Assembly (NCBI RefSeq): GCF_047495875.1
Contig: NC_092467.1
Location: 29,729,066-29,793,065, forward strand
Length of the DNA: 64,000 nucleotides
Reading direction: 5' to 3'
Origin: Pithys albifrons albifrons
Lineage: Eukaryota; Chordata; Aves; Passeriformes; Thamnophilidae
The stretch's first letter is position 1. Each line of letters begins with the position of its first letter. Made by a program: the position numbers and the translations under genes. The notes below the pieces were generated by a model. That model did no database searches, was not told where the DNA came from, and saw only the letters and a list, made by a program, of their open reading frames with translations. This document shows, one piece after another, positions 35,359 through 44,358 of the stretch.

Positions 35359-37561
35359 GGTGAAGTATCCACTGAAAATGGAGGAGAAGACACCACAGCA
35401 GAGCTGGGACATCCTGCTGCATTTCCCCTCCCTGTGGTACAGAACAAACAACTCATAGGCCCCAGCCTTTATTTAGTTCTTGGAAATAGAACTGGGAGGG
35501 TGGTGCCAACTTTCCTCTGGGGTTCAGCAACTCTGAGTGCCATTGTTTTGGATAAAGCTCTCAGTGTTTCTCCTGAAGGGTCTGGAATACAAGTCGATTT
35601 CCATTGTGACCACAAATGCTAGCACGTGTCTCTTGGGCATCAAATAAAGCACATTCAATGTTGCTGTCTGCTTGACTGAGACATTAAAAGAGCTACATTC
35701 TGAATTCCTGCCATTTTACAAAAAATATGAACTAACAGTGTGATGACACCATTCCACTGTCTCTTCCCACTGGGGATCTTACTCACTACCTTGCAATACA
35801 TCCACGTGCAAAAGCAGCAGTCACTGGGACCAACCTCAGATCTGGAAAACACATCGGATTCTGCCACAGGAATGAGAACAAAAGTATTTCATGCTGGAGG
35901 TTTGGAAAAAACCCTGAAATTCCCCAACTGCAACCACCATCCTTGGCACAGGGCTGTGTAACTCGGAGGGGAGTAAGTGGCAGCAATTCCATCCTCACAG
36001 AAGAGATCCTTCCAAAGGCGTATCACAGCAACAGCATCCTCAGCTTCCTGGCTGCGGATTTCAGTGGTGGAGCAGAGATTATGGGGGGAAATAAAAGCAC
36101 AACAGCTGTAGTGCCACAGGCCCCTGGCCCATGGAATGTGTTAGGAGACCCATGTGCACACCCACTCCTCTCAATCATTAGAAACAACATATGGTGGGTT
36201 GCTGTTCGTGCTGCCTTTCTCTGCCTGCCCTCTTTCTGCTCAAGGTGTAAGTAAATTAAGAGAGAGTCAGGCTGCACACGTGAGCAGGGACTCGCAGGGG
36301 GAAGAGCCATATGGGGTCAGAAGGATGAGTAAATTCTTTATTGGGGTTATTTAAAATCTTTGCCGCATCTTCATCCATTCTAAAAGCTCCAAAGGCACCA
36401 AATAATTCTCCCACTTTGCCTTTGTTGAGGCCAAAACCTTGCTGTGCTCTATTGTGTTCTCACAGCAGCTGATGTGCCCTGTCATTGCCATCATTGTTCA
36501 CAAACTCCCAAAGCACAGAGCACAGGGCATAACACAGTAACATGACAAACAAGGTGACAACAACTGGGATGGCTCATCCAACCCCAAGAGCACCCAGGGA
36601 TCTCTTTCTGCATATTTCCAACACAGAGGTACACACCAGCTTGTGAAATAGGCCAAAATCCAAACTGCTGTCTTTGGGACAGCCAAAAGGGTGTCAGACA
36701 GACACCCTGAGCTGTGCAGGATGGTCCATGAGTGACCAGCAGTGGGAGGTGGGTCCTGAGAACACCTTTCACATGAGCTGCCCTGGAGCAGCCACTGAGC
36801 ACGATGGGCAAGGACCAGTCTTGAAGCAGCAAGAGAAAACACAAGGATGGCAGGGGATAGGAGTGCAGATGAAGGCCCAGGCTCACAGCACTGCAAGGAC
36901 ACCAGCTGAGATGGATCTACTCCAAGGGTCTGGAAGTCAGCAGGAGCAGGACACTGCTGTGGGAGGGTGGCTGTGGATGGCACACACTGTGGGGGCACTG
37001 CAGCTTGCACGAGGCGTGCGCAGGAACAAAGAGCAGAAGTCTTTAATCCACCTCTGTCAAAAACGGGCTGATGAGTTTCTCCTAACATTTAGACTGCTTT
37101 TGATGCTGTGAAAGGTGACATGAGAAATGCCACTGCTGCCAGAGGAGCTGGGGATGGTGGCACCAGGCACGGCTGCAACAATGACTTATCGCGAGAGCTC
37201 AGGAGAAATGACACAGGAGTTGGTGTCAGGACTGTGGAGTTAACCTGTGTCACCTCTGGATTCAGCTGACTGAGTTTCCCCCTTAATGAAGCAGTTTGAT
37301 TTATGTATGAGTCATTTGCCTTCATAAGAAATTTATTAAATGATCATCTTTTTTTCCCTCCAGATTTGTCACTTGAAACGTGGTAATTGGTGTTTAAACC
37401 TGCAGTGGCGTGTCATCAAATGAGTTCAAACAACCTTACACGTTCCTTGCTCTCCGTATCGTAACGCAACTCGACTGTCAGCGGGATGGGAGGGTTCCAG
37501 AGGCAAGGAAAAATCCTGGCATGGAGATGCTGCCTTGGGATGCTGATGGCCTGGGAATGGC
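35359..37561. other. No gene recognised
   Basis: Unique-looking sequence. A 196-residue minus-strand frame (36498-37088) is open, but a 145-residue plus-strand frame overlaps it (36674-37111). It is rich in Cys, Ser and Leu without any motif, so I treat it as chance. Confidence 0.45.
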
Positions 37562-37581
37562 AAATTCTTTCCCCTCCTTTG
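37562..37581. repeat. Probable target-site duplication, left copy
   Basis: 'aaattctttcccctcctttg' matches 'aaattcccctcctttg' at 38285-38300 apart from a 4-bp 'tttc' slip. The pair encloses the inverted SINE dimer. Confidence 0.6.
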
Positions 37582-37891
37582 TATGTATGTATGTATGTCC
37601 AAACTTTGCGAATGAAGATTTGGGAAGGGCTCTCCCCATGTGCCCTTCCAGCCTGTGCAGTGGATTTTAGGTGAGGCTCAGCGTGCGCAGAACTGGCCCC
37701 ACCATTTAAGTCCTGAGGCTCATCTGCCACAGCCAAGCGAGCTTGGACAGTGCCAGTGAAGTGCTCAGGACTAGAACCTACAGCACCCGGCATTTCCCAG
37801 GAGGTCTCCCATCCAAGTACTAATCTGGGCCTGACCCTGCTGAGCTTCTGAGATCTGACGGGATCGGATGTCAGGGAGGGATTTAACTGCC
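37582..37891 (-). mobile_element. 5S-derived SINE, left arm of inverted dimer
   Basis: A near-complete SINE reading on the minus strand. Its tail is (CATA)n at 37582-37597, its 3' region 37598-37677 and its unrecognised body 37678-37776. The 5S-rRNA-like head at 37777-37866 keeps the pol III internal control region. A non-5S leader, 'ggcagttaaat' on the minus strand, reaches 37891. The arm matches the complement of 37990-38284 with roughly a dozen mismatches plus one small indel by hand count. It is the same family as 7810-9116 but uninterrupted. Confidence 0.85.
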
Positions 37892-37922
37892 GTCCCGTGG
37901 CGGTCCCTTGGCGGTCCCGTGG
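37891..37922 (+). repeat. Triplicated 11-bp unit overlapping the tRNA-like 5' end
   Basis: Three adjacent units, 'cgtcccgtgg', 'cggtcccttgg' and 'cggtcccgtgg', repeat the first ten bases of the tRNA-like segment. They form the junction between the left arm and the core and suggest slippage or repeated priming there. Confidence 0.85.
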
Positions 37923-37984
37923 TGTAATGGTGAGCACTCTGGACTCTGATCACAAGGTCGTGAGTTCGAGTCTCAGTGGAGACC
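37913..37984 (+). repeat. tRNA-Gln-like segment at the centre of the dimer
   Basis: The 72 bp begin 'ggtcccgtggtgtaatggt' and continue 'gagcactctggactctga', closely matching vertebrate tRNA-Gln (CTG anticodon) through the D arm and anticodon loop. The A box ('tggtgtaatgg') and B box ('gagttcgagtctc') of a pol III promoter are present. The anticodon 3' strand ('cacaa' in place of 'tccag') cannot pair with 'ctgga', and the acceptor stem has mismatches and an extra base. It is therefore a SINE promoter-type relic and not a working tRNA gene. Confidence 0.75.
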
Positions 37985-37989
37985 GTACA

Positions 37990-38284
37990 GGGCAGTTAAA
38001 TGCCTCCCTGCCATCCGATCCCGTCAGATCTCGGAAGCTAAGCAGGGTCAGCCCCAGATTAGTACTTGGATGGGAGACCTCCTGGGAAATGCCGGGTGCT
38101 GTGACAGTCCTGAGGACTTCACTGGCACTGTCCAAGCTCGCTCGGCCGTGGCAGATGAACCTCAGGACTTAAACGGTGGGGCCAGTTCTGCGCACGCTGA
38201 GCCTCACCTAAAATCCACTGCACAGGCTGGAAGGGCACGTGGGGACAGCCCTTCCCAAATCTTCGTTCGCCAAGCCGAGCCACA
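37990..38284 (+). mobile_element. 5S-derived SINE, right arm of inverted dimer
   Basis: The same SINE in plus orientation: leader 37990-38014, 5S-like head 38015-38103 (contains 'gaagctaagcagggtcag' and 'acttggatgggagacc'), body 38104-38200, and 3' region ending 'caagccgagccacac' at 38284. A few bases differ just after the 5S block ('gtgacagtcc' where the other copies read as 'gtaggttctagtcc'). The tRNA-like segment lies directly upstream, so a full-length master may have had a tRNA+5S composite head. Confidence 0.85.
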
Positions 38285-38300
38285 CAAATTCCCCTCCTTT
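38285..38300. repeat. Probable target-site duplication, right copy
   Basis: 'aaattcccctcctttg' pairs with the left copy at 37562-37581. Confidence 0.6.
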
Positions 38301-40069
38301 GGTGACACAAGATTTAACAAGACCTGGGGAGCAGCATGACCTGCCTTGGGACCTGAAGTGGTGTCTGGCTCTAAACCTCCATATCTGTGCTCAGCAAACA
38401 AGAACCACAGTGAATTCAATGAGGACTAATTCCACGGATAATGTTAGACATGTTTGAGTGTGTTGCTGAATTGCATCCTAATCTCCCCCTCTCTTGGCAT
38501 CTCGAAATATGAAAACAATGCAACCATGCCAAGAATCTGCTATAAAAATAATTGCTTTTAGTTTAAAGACCCAAGTTATAAAATACCTATAGAGCTGCAA
38601 TCGGTCTTAATTTCTCTGCAAGTACAATTTTACATTAGATCCTTGCTTTTCATTCACAATTTGAATCAAAAAAGTACTTCTGCCTTTAATTAGTTTTATA
38701 AATTTGCTGAGCTAAATGAATATAGTAGTAAAATCAAAACTACAGAAAATGTGTGTAATCTCAGCAAACTGTATAACTTGTGGAACAAATTGTAAATCTA
38801 GTGCTTAATTAAAATTATTTGAAATGCCAGGATGTGAAAACTGTGAATTTTTGCTGCCACACAAAACCTACAGCTCTTTTTAATAAACTACAGTAGCCTC
38901 AGCTACAAAATTTTGGCACCTGAAAGGGTTCCATCGATACATGTAAATTTTGTCCCATATTAAAGATATACTTTTAGGACCTCGTTTGCATCATCCTGAT
39001 TGCATCAATGATTGCAGAAAACAGCCCTTGGGCTTCTGTTGGGAGCTGCAGTGACTGAGGGACTGCTGCAACTGGAAGACATAAAATTTGGACACTCAGC
39101 TGGTAAGGTGGAACTCGGGAGTCCTACATGGCCAAAGGTTTAGATGGAGAGCAGAAGAGTTTTCAATTCATTCTGTGACACCAGTTGGAGACTTTTCTTG
39201 TAGATGATAATCTTAGTTTTCTCAAAACCCATTACAGTCAAAGCATAACTTAAACTACCCTTTTTTTCCTTGGGATGGCTCCGGGTCAAAGCACTGTGAG
39301 TGGCAGATTAGCAATATTTGATTTCAGCTTTAATAATCATGGGAAATTGCTCTTATAAGCAGGGTTTCCTTGCCCACTGGCTGTTCTGCAGATTGCTAGG
39401 ACAAAACCTACCTACAAATGCAGAAATTGTATTTCTGTACAGCTCTGCCAGTTGGCCCCATCATTACGCATGTAATTCCTTCTACTTGGGCTTCTCAGTG
39501 GGAAAAAACCCAAATCCTAAATTGAATACATTTTAGGAATACCAATTTAATTGAGAGGATGACAAGAGGAGATAAAGGCAGGAGGGTGTTTATTATCACA
39601 ATAGATTTCTGCCTGCATTGCACTGATACACCTGTGCCCATGTATTGGTATGTCCTAGTGGAGAAAACCTGTGCAATCTGTGCTGTGTCACAGTGAACAT
39701 CAGCACCACAGGTACCTGTTTGGAATGAGCAAAGGAGACAAAAATCTCACCCTGTGCTGCAGGAAAGGGAACAGATGGTGCAAACATTCATACACACACA
39801 CATTCACACTTTTTGATGACACAAGGTTACCAGCAAGAGCCTTCCATGCTTATGCTTGAAAGGATTATGGGTAGAGTCAGTCACTCTGGATTCACCACTA
39901 AAACTGACTGTGAAAGGGCTGAGGCAGAGGAGGAGCTGAGTGGTGGAACAGGGATGGCCAGAGACCTGCAGCCATGGATTGGGCTCACAGGGAGCCACAT
40001 GCACATCCCTCTGCACAAGCTCAGAGATACCAGCTCGTCTCTGAGCTTGTGGAGTCAGGTTATCTCACT
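38301..40069. other. No gene recognised; AT-rich 38470-38960
   Basis: 38470-38960 is AT-rich and free of recognisable repeats, with homeodomain-type 'taatta' cores. It could be conserved non-coding DNA but this cannot be judged from one sequence. The rest is unique-looking. Confidence 0.45.
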
Positions 40070-40186
40070 GCAGATGTTCCAGAAGCATCTGGATACAATC
40101 CCATGCCATGTGCTCTGGGACGACAGGGAGGTTGGACCAGATGACCCACAGTGGTCCCTTCCAGCCTGGCCCATTATGTGATTCTT
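40070..40186 (+). mobile_element. CR1 LINE 3' fragment
   Basis: Sense CR1 end: 'ttccagaagcatctggata', 'gaggttggaccagatgacc', 'cagtggtcccttccagcct', ending 'cccattatgtgattctt'. Confidence 0.85.
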
Positions 40187-41076
40187 CTCTGCAGCTGACT
40201 ACAGAGCACTCCCATGCCCAGCTCCAGAGTTCCTACAAACCCTGTGGAGCTGCCTGTTGGTACCCAACATGACCCAACACATGCAAACAGCAACCCAGCA
40301 CCCACAGAGCCCTGTGTGTTTTATTTAAGAACACACATGCAGATGGTTCTCTAGAAAGCATACTACATAAATAAAACATATTTAATAACCCAAGAAAGCC
40401 AAACAAAATAAATAAACCATGCTACTGAATGGCAACTTCTTCTGCAGAAGAATCTGCAAAACACTTTCCAGGGTTTGCAAAGTGCCTGCCTGCACAATAT
40501 TTTGCATGACACAGTGCTATTCCTTAACCAGCTGCCACGGTGCGTGTGGTGCACTGCCTTACAAACTCCCTGCTGCACAGCTCTCCTGCTCCCCACCCAA
40601 CCCAACTCAAACATCATCTGGAGTCAGCACCCCGTTTTATAACTGCAAGGGGTGATTTACTGGAAAAAAATGACTCCTACTTTATTTTCTTACTGCTGGG
40701 AGTCAGTGTGGTCCTTGTGAGGTGAGGAGCGTCGGGCCAACCTGTGCCAGCTCACTGCCCAGCCTGGCAGGTTCCCCACAGGCCATTAAGGGAAGCAGTG
40801 AAGCCTGATGTGCTGAGTGATGCTCCCACAGCTTTACATCTCACTTCTTTCACCAGCAAAGTGGAGTGACATGAATAACACTGAGGTCTGAGCTTATTCT
40901 GGGTTTATTTCCAGCTTTGGGTGAAGGCCTGAAGTCACCCTGACCTGTGGTGGTGCTGGAAGGGGTCAGGCAGCACCTGATCCTGCTGTGAGGACAAAGG
41001 CAGGTGATGAGGGACTGGGGAAATGTCTGGTCTCAGGCAGGCAGGAGGGAGATGTACCCCTGGGACATAGCACAGG
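40187..41076. other. No gene recognised
   Basis: Unique-looking sequence; short overlapping open frames only. Confidence 0.5.
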
Positions 41077-41745
41077 TTCATAGAATCATGGAATAGAATC
41101 ATAGAATCAATTGGGTTGGAAAAGACCTCTGAGATCATCAAGTCCAACCCTTGGTCCAACTCCAGTCCCTTTACCAGATCATGGCACTCAGTTTAAAAAC
41201 CTCCAGGGATGGGGAATCCACCCCCTCTCTGGGCAGCCCATTCCAATGCCTGAGCACTCTCTCTGCAAAGAATTTCCTTCTGATCTCCAACTTAAATTTC
41301 CCCTGGCAGAGCTTGAGCCTGTGCCTCCTTGTCCTATTGCTGAGTGCCTGGGAGAAGAGACCAACCTCCATCTGGCCAGAACTTCCCTTCAGGCAGTTCC
41401 AGACAGTGCTGAGGTCACCTCTGAGCCTCCTCTTCTCCAGGCTAAACACCCCCAGCTCCCTCAGCCTCTCCCCACAGCACTTGTGCTCCAGTCCCTTCTC
41501 CAGCCTTGTTGCTCTTCTCTGGACCCACTCCAGCCCCTCAATCTCTTTCCTGAGCTGAGGGGCCCAGAACTGAACACAACACTCAAGGTGTGGCCTCCCC
41601 AGCACAGAGTACAGGGGAAGGGTCACTGCCCTGGGCCTGCTGGCCACACTATTCTTGATACAGGCCAGGATCCCATTGGCCTTCTGGGCACACTCTTGGC
41701 TCATGTTAAGCTTCCTGTCAATTAGTTCAGTCTGCTGCAAACCCT
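41077..41745 (-). mobile_element. Relatively young CR1 LINE, 3' 670 bp
   Basis: The largest CR1 copy here. It begins with three terminal octamer-type repeats ('catagaatcatgg', 'aatagaatcatagaatc'), followed by a short 3' UTR and the end of ORF2 (described separately). It is 5' truncated near 41745. It shares 'ccagggatggggaatccac' and 'ctctgggcagcccattcc' with the copies at 23785 and 58225. Confidence 0.95.
41171..41740 (-). pseudogene. C-terminal end of CR1 ORF2 (reverse transcriptase polyprotein)
   Basis: A 189-residue frame without internal stops covers the end of CR1 ORF2. Segments such as [40 protein letters not shown] and [19 protein letters not shown] are hallmarks of this region in avian CR1, downstream of the reverse-transcriptase core. 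Endonuclease and catalytic RT motifs are missing because the copy is 5' truncated, so it cannot move on its own. The first Met is simply the first in the open frame, not a true start. The open frame suggests a fairly recent insertion. Confidence 0.92.
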
Positions 41746-42179
41746 TCTGAAACTGCTCTAATACAGCTCTGCTGCTGCCTCAGCAAAAGGGCTTCTCCAC
41801 TTCAACTGCTCCATGTGGGTGGGAGGCTCCTTTCTACAGGACAGGCTGGCAGGATTGAAGCCAGGCTTGTAAGAGGTGCCTTCCAGAGTCAATTTGTTCT
41901 TCTTGCCCTTTTTTATTTCTGTATAAAGCTGAGCATGCAGGAGGAGAACCAAATCCAATTCAGCATCAACTAATTTTTCTCAGGACAGAAGCTCCCTTTC
42001 ATTAAATAAAAGACAAACTCCTCAGTAATTCCATACATGCTGCAATCTGGTGAGTTACCAGAATGATTTCTGGACAGAAAGCTCCTGCTTTGGAGAGAGC
42101 CCTAATTGTTGGCTTCCTTGCCATGCACTACACACAGCTTGCCTTGTTTCACAGCCAGAAGTGCTGCTGTCTCTTTTTG
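41746..42179. other. No gene recognised
   Basis: Unique-looking sequence between the CR1 and a CpG-rich patch. Confidence 0.5.
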
Positions 42180-42410
42180 TCTTCCTCTCCCCGGCAACTC
42201 GGCGATTCTTCGGAGACGTACCATAAGTGCCAACAGGTGGGACGGGGCGTTGGGAGGGAGAGGCTACAAAGGACCATCTGCACGGGCACAGGATGGCACA
42301 GAATGCACAGTCCACAGCCAGCAACGCTGCAACATCTGTGTGCCTCCAGCCCCCTCACCTCCTGCGAAGGTCACGCACCGGCGCCGCGCCAGCTGCGCCA
42401 GGTACCAGTT
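42180..42410. other. CpG-rich patch, possible exon or regulatory element
   Basis: About seven CpGs lie in 42190-42260 and about seven more in 42363-42400, in an otherwise CpG-poor window. Splice-donor-like sequences exist on both strands ('cgccag|gtacca' on plus near 42401; 'gcaggag|gtgagg' on minus near 42356), but no frame has a recognisable protein. It could be a small CpG island, a distal regulatory element or an unidentified exon. Confidence 0.35.
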
Positions 42411-43540
42411 TGAAGAAGAAAAACTGCCCCAGCCACAGCCTGTGGGGATGTATTTTTGGAATCTTTATGCATTTTAAATACACACAATTCTGCCTAATTC
42501 AAAGCTGAAGTGTCCTCCTGCTCCTCCCCACACAGGAGAGTGCCTGGGGTTGAGCAGGTGGGTGTTTTCTCAATGAGACTCTTCCGTGTGGGTGCAGGAC
42601 CCGACTCCAGGTGACAGCAGGGCACTCTGTGTGCTCTGCCTGCATAAATCTTGGGATTATATAGGCATTCAAATAATTTCCAGCCAGATTTCCCAACGAT
42701 AATACTGAAACAGGGAGCTTAATCCTATTAACACACTGTCAATCACACACTTACAAACCCACAGAGTAACACAGAGACAATTTCCCCCATACCCCTCACG
42801 AATTTTGCCACAAATAAACAAAAGCATTTCCACTCCACACTCTCCCTTTCCCAGACTGCTGCCAGCTCTGACATTTTTTATATTCCTCTGAGCAAACCAG
42901 TGCCAAAAATTTCCCTGTCTTTAACAGCAATCATTGCATATTCCTACAGAGGATTCCTGCAATCCTCCATCCTTCACCACAAGGACTGAGCCAAACCCCA
43001 AAACTCAGACAATTCCTTTGTCTAAAGCTCAGAGTTTCATCACTTCTGGCTTTTCAAAACTGCACCCTGCTTCTAGCAAAGGTGCTCCCTGCTGAGCAGC
43101 AGGGCAAGAACAAGGAGGAAGATGTTCCATGTCTCAGGTGGTTTGAGTTCAGCAGGATGTCAACACGAGGGGCAGAGCCACGGGGGGCACAGAGGGGGTT
43201 TGCCAGTCGGCATTTGAAGAGGAGGAAGATGGAAACCTGTCTAGTTACCTATTCAACCTAACATAACCTGGGCAGTTTAGGTCCTTTTTCTTTCTTTGAA
43301 CATTATGTTTTTTAAAATGTTTTGTTAATACTTTATGGCTCTTTTAGGAAATACTTGGAGGGGGTCCCACCTAAGGAAATGGGGGTTTGCAGAGTCAACC
43401 TTGAAATGTGGCTCCTCTCTACATGACACTTTTTAATTCCCAAAAGCCGTGATTTCTGTCATTTTCAGGAAGCTGTTTGATACCTGTTTGTAACTCTCTG
43501 CCTTCCCAGGTTTCCTCCCTATCCCTCATCCCCAACAAGC
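42411..43540. other. No gene recognised
   Basis: Unique-looking sequence; nothing supportable. Confidence 0.5.
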
Positions 43541-43810
43541 CGCTCGCCGCGCTGGCACCGCCGCGCTCATGCCCTGCCAGCCACTGCTTTTCTAGGGTTT
43601 GTTTCGATCACCAGCCGCTGGTAAATGAGGCTGGTGTGACAGCCCACTGGCTGGATAATGAGTTCATTCTCCAGCCCCACCGAGAGCGAGGTACTTTCCT
43701 GGCCCATCTGTTCCCTGCGCTCCTCCCGGCACGGCTCCGGGAATGCTGTTCCTGAAAAGAGCAGCACGGCCCCGGCGGAGCGCTGATGTGCAGCAGAGCC
43801 CGGGCTGATG
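43541..43810. promoter_or_regulatory. CpG-island-like patch
   Basis: Roughly 20 CpGs in 270 bp ('gccgctcgccgcgctgg', 'ccgccgcgctc', 'cggccccggcggagcgctg'), GC-rich against AT-richer flanks. No TATA box and no recognised coding exon. Such patches in birds often mark promoters or retained enhancers, but nothing in the sequence fixes a transcription start or direction. Confidence 0.35.
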
Positions 43811-44221
43811 GCCTGAAACACACACTGCAAAGCTCTCTCAGCTGAAAAATGGAAGGAGAGACAGTGCTGGGATTACTTCAGAGCCACTGCTGCAAAGTGT
43901 TAAACTGGAAAAAAAATCAGGGGGGAAGAAAGTCTCCAGAAAGCTGAAACAAATTTTCTAACACACACATTGCACAGGCACAGTGCTCAGCCACTTCTGT
44001 TTATTCCACATTTTCTGGGAGAAATAAAAGCTCCAGCACAGTCACAGGTGTGTAAACAGAAGCGGTCACAAGTCAAAGCAAAGATGTAGAGACACTGGAA
44101 CAAGAAATGACACTTAAAATGCCAGGAAGTTTATCCAGCCTTGACTGAAACTGGCACATCCGATAGTTAGAAAGCCCAGGTAACACCAGGAAATATTTTT
44201 CTTTGGGGGAGGTGAAGAGAA
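43811..44221. other. No gene recognised
   Basis: Unique-looking sequence. Confidence 0.5.
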
Positions 44222-44358
44222 TCCCAGACTATTCTGAGTTGGAAGGGACCCACAAGGATCATCGAGTCCAATCCTTAAGTCAATGGCCCACATAGGGGAT
44301 TGAACACCTGACCTTGGCATTATTATAACCAAGTTTTAACCAACTGAGCTGATCTCAG
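44222..44358 (-). mobile_element. tRNA-Ile-derived SINE with CR1-type tail (TguSINE1-like)
   Basis: Read on the minus strand, 44358-44284 resembles tRNA-Ile (AAT). The plus strand shows its complement: 'ttttaaccaactgagctg', 'gaccttggcattattata' and 'tggcccacataggggattg'. It is followed by a 3' tail of CR1 type (44222-44275: 'ctgagttggaagggaccca', 'ggatcatcgagtccaa'). This tRNA-Ile head plus CR1 tail is the layout described for TguSINE1 of zebra finch, a SINE mobilised by CR1. It is diverged and not a functional tRNA. Confidence 0.85.

Noticed and set aside
36498..37088. 196-residue minus-strand open frame
   Set aside because: It overlaps a 145-residue plus-strand frame, has no domain, signal or repeat pattern, and lies in a GC-richer patch where stops are rarer.
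37913..37984. Functional tRNA-Gln gene
   Set aside because: The anticodon stem cannot pair, the acceptor stem has mismatches and an extra base, and it is embedded in the SINE dimer.
38015..38103. Functional 5S rRNA gene
   Set aside because: The first ~27 bases of 5S are replaced and the sequence continues into SINE body and tail; the same chimera recurs elsewhere in the window.
37582..38284. AmnSINE1, the known 5S+tRNA SINE of amniotes
   Set aside because: The copies are too similar to each other for such an old family, the tRNA-like part lies upstream of 5S and not after it, and I do not see the expected central domain.
37582..38284. DNA transposon with long terminal inverted repeats
   Set aside because: Each arm is a full SINE with pol III head and tail, the other copy (7810-9116) is not an inverted repeat, and no transposase is present.
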